Positions 19,923 to 28,813 of a stretch of DNA of 64,000 nucleotides are shown here, piece after piece. The position numbers were made by a program, and so were the translations under genes. The notes under the pieces are model-generated. The model had not been told where the DNA came from and ran no database searches. It saw nothing but the letters and a program-made list of their open reading frames with translations. How positions within the stretch are numbered: position 1 is the first letter of the stretch; each line of letters starts with the position of its first letter. The stretch spans positions 2,604,001 to 2,668,000 of the forward strand of contig NC_031671.1 in NCBI RefSeq assembly GCF_001640025.1. The letters run 5' to 3'. Source of the stretch: Sugiyamaella lignohabitans (taxonomy: Eukaryota > Ascomycota > Dipodascomycetes > Dipodascales > Trichomonascaceae).

Positions 19923-20918
19923 CTAGCTCTCTAAAGCAACGTAATTACTGGGACAAATACCAACTTCACCATTGGCACGGCGGGCCTGCCACCATCTGCC
20001 AGTGATGTCGCTGACTTCGAGGATCTCGTCTTTTTCGAACGAGATCTCGTTGTCGTCTTCGGGGTTGGCTGTGTACGAGTAGATGGCCTTGGCTCGGTAC
20101 GGGTACTCCACTGGCGCGTGTAGCGACGAGTTCAAGCCCGTGCCGTTGCTGCCATGAGACATGTAACTGGCTTTATTGCCTTCTATTAGCAGGTTACTGC
20201 CGTTGCCACTGCTGCCACCTGCCCCGTGGTCGCTCGAGTTCTCAAATGCTCCGAGCTGAGCTGATGTGAACATCTGTGGATACCCGGCAGTGCTCATGCC
20301 TCGTGAACCGTCTCCTGGTCGGTAGGTCATGTCCATACCCTGGCCTCGGCCGCTGAGATCTTGAGCCCCTAATCCCCTGCCTGAGGTGAATGGATTAGTG
20401 CTGCGTCTCGACATAGACGCGGCAGTTCGAAGCTCCTTGTTCAGTGCAAATGAGTCAATAAACGCATGAATTGGCTCGTCTTCGGCTGTGCCAAAGTAAA
20501 AGATCCATAGAATGTTGATAATTGACAACAAAATATGTCCAGCTGCTGCTGCTCCTTCTGAGGGTGTTGAGGTCCACACGAAATTGTTCGTCGAGTTGGT
20601 CGTGTAAATAGTACCAGTGGCTAGAAATGCACACAGAGCCAATCGGTACGAGTAGAAAGCATCTGCTCCGACCACGTAGATAACTCCTAGAATGAGAAAA
20701 AACTCAAATACGATTCCCCACCACGTCAAAGTGGGAAAGGCTCCTTTAACGTCTACTGATACCGATCCGGCAAACGCAATAATCCAGCCAATAATCGCTA
20801 TGGTTATTGTAGAGAGGAAAAAAGCGTCACTCAAGATATAAGACCAGTTGAACGAAGGGCTCTTTTTTAGCGCCGACCGGCGGATGTAGCTATCAGTTCT
20901 CTCGGTGTAACTGCCCAT
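19923..20918 (-). CDS. SHO1: Osmosensor adaptor Sho1
   Basis: A plasma-membrane adaptor of the HOG pathway. The 331-aa protein has four closely packed hydrophobic segments (about residues 25-155). A Ser/Gly-rich linker follows, and a C-terminal SH3 domain (about 272-331) contains ALYDY-type AIYSYTANPEDDNEIS, GRWWQARR and CPSNYVALES. This is the canonical Sho1 layout, and Pbs2 binding through SH3 is the known role. First in-frame ATG at 20918. The 3' end is GC-rich and the upstream flank contains short TTTGG-type repeats. Convergent with LAG1. Confidence 0.95.
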   Translation of the reverse strand: MGSYTERTDSYIRRSALKKSPSFNWSYILSDAFFLSTITIAIIGWIIAFAGSVSVDVKGAFPTLTWWGIVFEFFLILGVIYVVGADAFYSYRLALCAFLATGTIYTTNSTNNFVWTSTPSEGAAAAGHILLSIINILWIFYFGTAEDEPIHAFIDSFALNKELRTAASMSRRSTNPFTSGRGLGAQDLSGRGQGMDMTYRPGDGSRGMSTAGYPQMFTSAQLGAFENSSDHGAGGSSGNGSNLLIEGNKASYMSHGSNGTGLNSSLHAPVEYPYRAKAIYSYTANPEDDNEISFEKDEILEVSDITGRWWQARRANGEVGICPSNYVALES

Positions 20919-22599
20919 TATGATGTGTTATTTCGTTTAATATTATTCGCTAATTAGTAGCAAATATTCAGTAACAACAAAAAGGTTACTTGGTTTGGTT
21001 TGGTTCTGATTTGATTCTGATTTGGTTCTCTTGAGTCTGATTGACTTCGATGATTCCGATGATTCTTCCCAACCGTCAAAATTTTCAATATCCAGTGTCA
21101 ATATTGACAATTTAATCAAAACGACTTCGTAAATAGATGAACGAAAAGAGATTTTTTAGTCGATGTAGCGAAAAATGCAAGTTGTCGCTTTCGAAATTAA
21201 CAATCAAAAGCCAAAATACGATACGATACGATATGATATTCAGGTGCGATACCTTTCTTTCAAACTGTCAAGCTGTGTTTATACTGGATCGATTTCACTA
21301 ACTTGGCTGTGATGCAGGGATCTGGCAATATGCTGTCGTAATATGTCAAATCAAGGGGTCAGACGTGTGTGTCAGATGGCCAGATGAGATATATCACGCA
21401 CCACACAAATCAAGTTATCCAGCTAATATGACGAGTCTCTTTTTCTATCTTAGAACAGACAAAAAAGTTATTAAGAATCGAGATATAGATGAACCAAAAG
21501 TTGGGTCGATTTCTCAAAATATACGTAAAATATCCTAATAATAAGGAAATGTTTTAGCAAGCGCTACACAGGGGAACCCACAAGCCATGAATCGAACACA
21601 AGTGAAAGGCGCTTAAAAGACCGCTTGTCACAAAAATGCTCGAGTTGAAGTCAATTTATTGGTGTCGCTGGCGTCGATGTTTACTTATTTTTATTTTGTC
21701 CGTTACTCTAAATTTTATTCCTTCTTAGGTTGATATACCTTTTCCGTTGAAATCTAAAATGAGCAAGGGCTGGTGTGCTTCTGAAAGGCTGTGCTTCTGG
21801 ATAGCTGCTGCTGCAGTGTTGGGTGCTCTGCTGTTACCGGGTGTTACCTGTACTATACAGTCCTGTATGTTACCATATAACCGGTGCTTTTTTGGTGCCT
21901 GAATCCAGAAGCGAATGTGTACGGTCATTTAAGCCTCTTCACTAGCAGGTTTCAGAAGTGCATGAACCACTGAAAAATATGCATAAACCCTGCTAACGGG
22001 TTGGGACATGTCAACATCGCTGACGCCAGACGCGGAAGGTGCTGAAATATTTGGCCCCTGCTGAGACTGCCTCGGTTAAAACTGGCAGCTCCGGTATGAA
22101 GGCATCCTTCCCAAGCTAACCTCGAATGTTTTTAATATTAATGCTTATTTTCGCGAAGCTTATCTGGGTGGTTGTCATGTGCCTCCGGCGGCTGGGGCTC
22201 CGCCCCAGACCCTGGTTGTGCTCGCTTCGCGAGCGGCGAGGACCGTGTTGGTGTTGCGGTGGCTTGTTGGTGGCCGGAAAGGGGTGACGGTACCCGAATC
22301 AGGGGTTTGGACGCTCGCGAAGCGAGCACAACCAGGGTCTGGGGCGGAGCCCCAGCCGCCGGAGGCAGAGACCCCTTTCCCGCGTTTACTCATGGATACT
22401 TTGCTATTAATTCTATAGAAAGGGCAGTATCATCATGTTCGTGTCGTTTATGCATTGTGAAGGTGTCGTGAACTGTGTGAGGCCAGCCAGATCCACCTGG
22501 CGAATGAGCAGTGAACGTGAACCCAGTGGCTGGTCTGCTGGCTGCTGCAATATGTCGACTGGTTGTCAGCAGGTTGTTTTTTTTGGTTGTAATGAGAAA
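20919..22599. other. Intergenic, SHO1 upstream region
   Basis: AT-rich, with a tandem TTGGTTTGGTTTGG / CTGATTTG stretch near 20990-21030 and ATACG repeats near 21215-21235. It contains the GC-rich element at 22180-22367. A 67-aa minus frame (21725-21928) resembles nothing I know and was not called. Confidence 0.5.
22180..22367. repeat. GC-rich element, two-ended 188 bp (copy 11)
   Basis: Both units use the GCTCGC-TTC-GCGAGC hairpin instead of CTCCTGC/GCAGGAG. The central spacer is unique. It lies about 230 bases downstream of the transporter gene's stop codon. Confidence 0.95.
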
Positions 22600-24136
22600 T
22601 CATTTGACCTTGGTTAGCAGCCAGATGTTCGTTCCAAGACACACTATGACCACAAGAACACCCCATAGCGTTAACACTAAAGAAGCATTCTTGAGCAGTC
22701 TGGGATGACTGACAGTGGCACGAGACGTCAGCTTGGAGTTGCCAATTAAAGTGTAGCCAAAGATGCCAGGAAGAATAAACGAGATTGATGTACTTCCAGT
22801 CGAGCCCACAAATGCTAGCATCAACTCAAGAGAATCAACAGTAATGGCAAGCCAGAAACTGAAGATAAGAATCAATGTCGTCAGCACGATGAATTTAGTA
22901 GTTCCCAAAGGAACGTGCAATGAAGGACCATGTCCATCATTCGACTCCTGATCGCTGACCAAAGGACTGCTTTCATTAGCGGTCTCGTCAACACTGACAG
23001 CACTGCTGTTAAGATTATCCTTATTAGGCAGCTCAGAGAACCAGTGAATCACATGGTTCAAAGAAGCTCTACAAGGATGGCACTGCAAAGGGTACGAAAA
23101 TATAACAAGAATGACAATGGCAATACGGCCAATTGTCGAGAAAATGTTATACTGGTCTAACAAAGTTAGTTACTGTAATCTACCAGCACGTCATAACAAC
23201 ACTTCACTCACGGTCCCAGCAGCTCGCGAAGCGAGCACAACCAGGGTCTGGGGCGGAGCCCCAGCCGCCGGAGGCAGACCCTCCCCCCAAAAAGTACTTA
23301 CACATGCCAATGATGTTTCCACCGACATTGTCACCGAAAGAAAGGTAACCACAGAGACCGACAATGACGTAGAAACCGGCCGACGAGCCAATAGACGAGG
23401 TGATGATGGTTCGGAACTTGTCTTCAGTGGCCTCGGTCAACTCGTTTAGCACCGAGAACATATTCTGGTGACAAGTGAAGGCGAAAATAATAATAGGTAG
23501 CGACTGAAGGATGGCAGACAGGCTGCTGGGTTCAACGACCCGGATGGGTCCTCTTTGAGAAGCAGTATCGCCGATAATGAAATGGCCCACCACAATCAGA
23601 ACAAGATACCCAACAGACACTAGAGCCACAATGGATGTATACTTCAAAGAATCGAGCTTTCGCAGGTACGACAAAGGTCCTACAATGCCCATAGACACTG
23701 CGACCCAGAAGTTTCTGTCGAGAAGAATGTCTTTAGAGATGTTCAAAGACTGCATGATCTGAGGCATCAGGTCTCCAACAATAATCAAATATGACACACC
23801 CACGCCGAAACATTTAATGGCAATAGCCACATCAAATAAGACAGCCAGCGATGGATAAGTGATCTTGGCAAGAGAGAAAAAAGACGCATGGCCTGGAGGA
23901 ACGAACGAGGATCCCAGTCCCTGGAGGTAAAGACCAAAACCAGCAGTCAAGCCTGCCAGACCAATAATAATCGTGCCCAATATAATACCATTGGCTTTAT
24001 AAGCAAAAGGCATGGCCAGAATACCTGCACCCACAATCGTGTTCAACAGGTTGATAATGGACGAGGTGATAGTAGCACCTCCATGATGAGCCAGAGTCGG
24101 TTCTGACGACCTGGGCGTTAGCGATTCGTATGACAT
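22600..24136 (-). CDS. Vacuolar amino-acid transporter, Avt5/6/7 type, two exons
   Basis: A member of the AAAP/SLC36-38-like family that moves amino acids across the vacuolar membrane. Exon 1 is 24136-23302, a 145-bp intron is 23301-23157 (donor GTAAGT, branch ACTAAC, acceptor GTTAG), and exon 2 is 23156-22600, giving 463 aa. About eleven membrane segments are visible. Signatures are NLLNTIVGAGILAMPFAYK at the first helix, IKCFGVGVSYLIIVGDLMPQ, and across the splice NIIGM-YQYN followed by VILVIFSYPLQCHPCR. The intron contains a GC-rich element; read-through adds a repeat-coded tail to exon 1. The start is the first ATG (MSYESL). It most resembles the Avt5/Avt6/Avt7 exporters. Confidence 0.88.
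23222..23276 (-). repeat. GC-rich element, single-ended (copy 12), inside the AVT-type intron
   Basis: GCTCGCGAAGCGAGC hairpin, CAGGGTCTGGGGCGGAGC, then the GCCGCCGGAGGCA end. It lies within the 145-bp intron 23157-23301. Confidence 0.94.
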
Positions 24137-24950
24137 AGTCGATGTATGAATACTATTAATTCTGTTTTCCTTCGGATGACTGTTTTCAGTAAATCTCAAA
24201 TAAACTCAATATAAAAACTGGATCAGACGCCTTAGACGAACTAAATTTCTGTGGTGTAATCCTACAGTGTAACTTTAAACGACGAAACTACCCCGACTAA
24301 ATCAACGATCTTGTTTACTGAGCAAACTGGACAATGCTCTCGACTACAGAACGAATGCCACAAACTCAATTCCCCACAAACTCTGTCTTTTTATATACAG
24401 CGAATGATGTGCTGAATGCGAAAGAAGGAACAAAGTACAAAAATCCAGCAATATCTGTGCACAAGCAGCGAATGGGCAAGTCGCTCTCCGAAACAGGTGC
24501 CGTACGGTGCAAAAATACGTGATTAGTCCTGCTTCTTACTTCATGCATCCTGATAAGGCAACCGACACTTATTAAGCACACAAATCACGTGAGGAGGTCG
24601 TCCTGCCTCCGGCGGCTGGGGCTCTGCCCCAGACCCCGTGGCTCCTCTCGCTGCGCTCAAGTCGTTACGTCTCCGGTCCCAGTATTCTCCTGCGAAGCAG
24701 GAGCCGCGGGGTCTGGGGCAGAGCCCCAGCCGCCGGAGGCAGGACGACCCCCCACGAACCCCGCAGTCCGTTAAGTGCATGTTATTACAGAGACTCATTT
24801 AGAGCTCAGCGATCTCCAGTGCTTATCTACCCTAGCCTCTAATTTTTTTTTCTCATGCAGTTCTGAAGTGATCCAGAGCTGGTGCTATATACTACTGTTG
24901 TTAGTGTAGAACCGACTTTTTTCTATTTATTTATTTTTTTGGTAGTTGTG
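24137..24950. other. Divergent intergenic, AVT-type/NOP53
   Basis: About 810 bases with promoters for both neighbours and the GC-rich element at 24604-24741. This is the only divergent gene pair here with a clear copy outside a possible leader intron. Confidence 0.5.
24604..24741. repeat. GC-rich element, two-ended 138 bp (copy 13)
   Basis: CTCGAG-type left unit (variant CTCGCTGCGCTCAAG), CTCCTGCGAAGCAGGAG right unit. The palindrome extends outside the usual ends: GGTCGTCC on the left and GGACGACC on the right. Confidence 0.95.
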
Positions 24951-26252
24951 ATGGGTGAAAGTAACCGTCCAGCTCAGAAGAGCCAGCCCTCGAGAAAAGG
25001 CAAAAAGGCATGGAGAAAGCATATTGATTTGGATGATGTCGACGAGGGTCTCGAGGAAGCCCGTCAATTAGAGCGTACTTTGGGTACCAAGGATATTACC
25101 TCGCTTGATCAGAGTGATCTATTCACTGTTGATACTCAGGGTGATGAGGGTCTTAAGTCAAAGAAAGATAGAGAAAATTTAAAACCGTTGAAGGCCGACG
25201 AGATCCTCAGTCGTAGATCAGCTGTTCCCGCTTTGAAGGCCGCTCATAAGAAGGCCTCGTCTGATAACAAGAAGAAAAATGGCAAGATTCAAGGAGTTTC
25301 TGGTAAAGAGCTCAACAGACTGATGAGAGTCGCTGGTAGAGATGGTAACAAGAGTAGTGCCATGGCTACTCTGGAGTCGGATGGAATCATTAAGCATAAT
25401 AACGATCTGTATGATGCGTGGGGCGACGAGCCCGAGGTTGATACTAAATCCAACTTGAAATCAGCAACTGCTTCTAGAGTCAGTTATAGTAAAGCTACCG
25501 TCATTCCGAGCACCCTGACCGAGGCACCTGAAGCAGTCGTTCCTAATGCTAAAGCAGTCGACCTACCGGATGCCGGTCGTTCTTATAATCCATCCATTGA
25601 GTCGTGGAAAGATTTATTAGAAAGAGAAAATCTGAAGGAAGAGGAAAGAGAGAAACAACGAATTGCTACTAAGGAAGAAAAAGAACGAATTGAGCATCTT
25701 ATTGCCACTTTAGATGTCAAGGAGGTTGACAGTGATAGCAGTGAGGGTGAAAACTCTGAGGACGAAGAGACTAATGATCAAGCCGACGACCTGGTGTCAG
25801 TGAATAAACCGGTCAAAGTCAAGACTAAAACCAAAACTCAAAGAAACAAGCAAAAACGTCACTTAGAGAGAACTAAACTTCAAGAACAACTTAAAGCATT
25901 AAAACAACAATTACGTGATCTGGAGAATCTTCCTCGTCTGCTACAAGAGGAGGCTGAGAAACAGAAGAAACGTGAGGAGGAGCGTGCTACTGCAGCTGCT
26001 AATTCTGATGGCAAGAAGCGTAAGAAGGTTCACACCAGGCATTCTATCATTGAGCCTGGTCTTGATATCAAGCTGTCAGACGAGCTTGAAGACTGTCTTC
26101 GAAGACTCAAACCTGAGGGTAATCTCGCTAGAGACAGATTTAGAAGTTTACAGGAGCGTGGTCTTATCGAGGCCAGAGTGCCTGTTGCCAAGAAGCGTAA
26201 ATACACTCCTAAGGTCACTGAGAAGTGGAGTTACAAGGACATTAAGTTATAA
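24951..26252 (+). CDS. NOP53: Ribosome biogenesis protein Nop53
   Basis: A nucleolar factor for 60S maturation that recruits the exosome-linked helicase Mtr4 to process the 7S pre-rRNA. The 433-aa protein is highly charged. The family N-terminus is SRKGKKAWRKHIDLDDVDEG, followed by VSGKELNRLMRVAGRDG. Long Lys/Glu coiled-coil segments lie at about 215-375, and the conserved C-terminal ERGLIEARVPVAKKRKY ends near residue 425. The start is the ATG at 24951, which opens MGESNRP; the frame is open further upstream but that stretch is hydrophobic and foreign to the family. Convergent with the PRCC-type gene. Confidence 0.92.
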   Translation: MGESNRPAQKSQPSRKGKKAWRKHIDLDDVDEGLEEARQLERTLGTKDITSLDQSDLFTVDTQGDEGLKSKKDRENLKPLKADEILSRRSAVPALKAAHKKASSDNKKKNGKIQGVSGKELNRLMRVAGRDGNKSSAMATLESDGIIKHNNDLYDAWGDEPEVDTKSNLKSATASRVSYSKATVIPSTLTEAPEAVVPNAKAVDLPDAGRSYNPSIESWKDLLERENLKEEEREKQRIATKEEKERIEHLIATLDVKEVDSDSSEGENSEDEETNDQADDLVSVNKPVKVKTKTKTQRNKQKRHLERTKLQEQLKALKQQLRDLENLPRLLQEEAEKQKKREEERATAAANSDGKKRKKVHTRHSIIEPGLDIKLSDELEDCLRRLKPEGNLARDRFRSLQERGLIEARVPVAKKRKYTPKVTEKWSYKDIKL

Positions 26253-26314
26253 AATGCATCTTATTGTATTAATAATAAAAATAAATAAATAAATTACTCT
26301 CCATCCAGGAGTAT

Positions 26315-26369
26315 CTCCTGCGAAGCAGGAGCAACGGGGTCTGGGGCAGAGCCCCAGCCGCCGGAGGCA
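26315..26369 (-). repeat. GC-rich element, single-ended (copy 14)
   Basis: CTCCTGCGAAGCAGGAG hairpin, CGGGGTCTGGGGCAGAGC, then the GCCGCCGGAGGCA end. It lies in the NOP53/PRCC convergent gap, 12 bases from the PRCC-type stop codon. Confidence 0.94.
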
Positions 26370-26380
26370 ACATGCCACCA

Positions 26381-27619
26381 CTACTTGAACCCATACTGCT
26401 TTCCAGCCTGGTTTTTCGTCTGTTTGTTGCGAGCGAACTGTTCTTCTAGTCCATCCCGGTTCTTTTGAGCACTGCGAAGCAGCGACGTCAGCTGATGTTT
26501 TCCCCCGCTAATGGCTGTCACGCGGTTTTTGCTATTGTCTTCCAAAGCACCTGAAGCTTTAAGTCGCTCGTTTTCTTGATAGAACTCGTCCACATTGAAG
26601 TCTACGATTTGGATTTGTTGCTCGGATCGTTTCGTTCTGCCATGTCTTGACTCGAGTTTATTGATTTGGCCGAGGCCCACTCCTGAGTCTTCTGCCAATT
26701 GGTTGAGTGTAGTTCCCACATTAGCAGATGAGCCAGCAGAGTTAGCAGAATTGCTAATTGACTCGGGATCGGGTCCATTACTGGTCTCGTTTGGTTGTTC
26801 CAGCATCAATGGTTTATACTCTTCGGAGGATGAAGCGACGTTCGTCATCACATGTTGCTCTTCTTCTCTATGGAATGAGAATAGAGAAGGCAGAATAGGT
26901 TTTGATTTCGGTTTACTCTCTTCTTTTGTTTTACTGTCTTGTGAAGAAATAGTTGGAGTAGAAGAACTAAGCCCGGTATTCACATCTGGCTTTTTACCAT
27001 ATTTCGCATTTCTAGCCGCTACAGAAGCTGGAATGAGTTTTAAAGAGTTCCCTTTCAAAGTAACTTCAGGCTGTTGTTTGATGGGTACCTCGTCAATATC
27101 AAGGTCAGGAGATTCGCTTGGCATTGAAATCTCTCCGTCAAAAAAGGTGTTCTTGATACCTCCTCCTAGGACTCTACTACCACTAGTTCTCTTGAATACA
27201 CTATAATCAGATGCCATTGTTTGTGTTTGATCATGCTTGTCACTATTATCGGGATTGGAGGAGGACTTGGTCTTATCTTTCAGTCGATTCTTGGGAGCAG
27301 GCAGGAAAGATGCTATAGATTTGAGTCCGCTATTTCCATTTGCAGATTGACTTGTTGCGGGAGTTGCAGTAGTAACATTTGTTTCACCTGGTAATCTAGG
27401 AACTTCAAAGATTTTTTTCTTGTCAGAGCTGGTGGTATTTGGTTTCTTTGTAGGATGCAAATTCAAGGTCGATGGTCCTGGCCGTTTAAGTCCAGGTAGA
27501 ACTGAGCTAATGCCATTGGATTCGTTTGGCGACTTGGCTATCTCTACGGAAGTTGTAGCTTTGGCTGACTGTGAATCATCGTCCGACTCTGAGTCACTGG
27601 AATAATTGACTAGACCCAT
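26381..27619 (-). CDS. PRCC-family protein (splicing / mitotic checkpoint related)
   Basis: A 412-aa protein with the PRCC family layout: the N-terminal MGLVNYSSDSESDDD, a long disordered Ser/Thr/Lys/Pro-rich middle, and a conserved C-terminal block from about residue 325. That block includes DFNVDEFYQENE, then GKHQLTSLLRSAQKNR, LEEQFARNKQTKNQ and the final KQYGFK. Human PRCC associates with splicing factors and MAD2B; the yeast role is less clear. The ATG at 27619 fits the family start, and the frame upstream to 27649 has no ATG. It shares a 172-base divergent promoter with COA3. Nuclear location is inferred. Confidence 0.8.
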   Translation of the reverse strand: MGLVNYSSDSESDDDSQSAKATTSVEIAKSPNESNGISSVLPGLKRPGPSTLNLHPTKKPNTTSSDKKKIFEVPRLPGETNVTTATPATSQSANGNSGLKSIASFLPAPKNRLKDKTKSSSNPDNSDKHDQTQTMASDYSVFKRTSGSRVLGGGIKNTFFDGEISMPSESPDLDIDEVPIKQQPEVTLKGNSLKLIPASVAARNAKYGKKPDVNTGLSSSTPTISSQDSKTKEESKPKSKPILPSLFSFHREEEQHVMTNVASSSEEYKPLMLEQPNETSNGPDPESISNSANSAGSSANVGTTLNQLAEDSGVGLGQINKLESRHGRTKRSEQQIQIVDFNVDEFYQENERLKASGALEDNSKNRVTAISGGKHQLTSLLRSAQKNRDGLEEQFARNKQTKNQAGKQYGFK

Positions 27620-27791
27620 GAAAAATACCGTTTTCCTTGTGAATGGCAAAATACTGTCTAAGATCTAGATCCAATCTCGGATCTGCAAATGCTATGCTTT
27701 AAACGTATGAATATATTCGTATATGCGCTTTTAAATGTTTCGCTAACTTCACGTCTTCCAGAACCAGATTTGCTTGTGACATCTGCTCAAA

Positions 27792-28252
27792 ATGAGAGTA
27801 TCAACCATATTAAGAATGCAAGGAAGAAGAACTTCTATGTGAGTGAATATTGTCGATAGTACAGCCCTTATTGATTCTGGATCTGCTTTAGAAACTTTTT
27901 TAATACTAACAAATTCAGCATAGAGCCCAGTAAATACCAAAACAGCACCAACTTTGCCATGACCCCGGCTGCTTATAGAGCCCGTCGTCCATATATGGTC
28001 AAGAATATTTTGCTTGGTGCATCACTTTTCGGATTGGTTGTTGGTATCTGTAAGTATATATTCTGGCTCTGTGTAAATCTTGACTTCGACTTCTTATGCC
28101 TTTCATACTAACCTCATGCAGATGCTTATACCTCTGTTATGTTCCGACCCGATGATTTCAGTGACGTACCTATTCCTCCCATGAGTGAGGAACAGCTTGC
28201 GGCCCTTCGTGAAGAGCGTGAGCGTCTGATTCAGAAGAACCTCAAGAAATAA
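27792..28252 (+). CDS. COA3: Cytochrome c oxidase assembly factor Coa3, three exons
   Basis: A mitochondrial inner-membrane factor that regulates Cox1 translation and assembly. Exons are 27792-27838, 27919-28049 and 28122-28252; introns (80 and 72 bp) have GTGAGT and GTAAGT donors and CTAAC branch sites close to CAG acceptors. The spliced 102-aa product begins with a presequence-like MRVSTILRMQGRRTS. It has the family core MTPAAYRARRPYMVKNILLG, one membrane helix (about residues 50-65) and FRPDDFSDVPIPPMSEEQ. The C-terminus is charged. S. cerevisiae Coa3 is 85 aa. All three exons are too short to stand out as open frames. Confidence 0.9.
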
Positions 28253-28813
28253 GTTTTGTTAGAGTATGAATCACCACTTTTATTGTATATAGTAATTTAT
28301 AAGATTCTCTGATTGTCCGAAATTTTCTGACTATACTGGGATGTATGATAATGTCAAATTCTGTTCGTTTCTACTAGACGAATAGCAGGAGCTAACCTGA
28401 TAATTTACAGAGCATCTCATGACATGACCGTCTCCGTCCGTAGCATCTAGTCTTAGTAGACTACTTTGCAAACTTTCAAAGCCAAAGCCTGGAAAATATC
28501 AAAAGGTGATGCTACAACTAATTCAACTGCTTCTATGCCAATTTTTTTATTAATTCATAAGAAATCCGAAGCGAATTTTGCACGAATATATATATATATA
28601 TATAGACTCATGTCGAGAAGAAGATAAGGGTTAGGCACTTTATATAAAAACGGTTAATCAGTGCGATAATCTGCCTGAAAATCAACTGTTGAACGCGATC
28701 GTAAGACATCAATCTCCAAATCACTGTCAACAAAGAATATCCATCTCTTCTAAAGCCGAATATTACATCAACGACTTGTAGTCAGCTGTACTGTTGTATT
28801 CTTTAATTCACAA
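28253..28813. other. Intergenic, COA3 to PRP24
   Basis: AT-rich sequence with an (AT)n run at about 28586-28604, roughly 210 bases before the PRP24 start codon, which may serve as TATA. No gene seen. Confidence 0.5.

Noticed and set aside
21725..21928. 67-aa minus ATG frame upstream of SHO1
   Set aside because: No recognisable family, no neighbouring exon signals; could be chance in a 1.7-kb gap.
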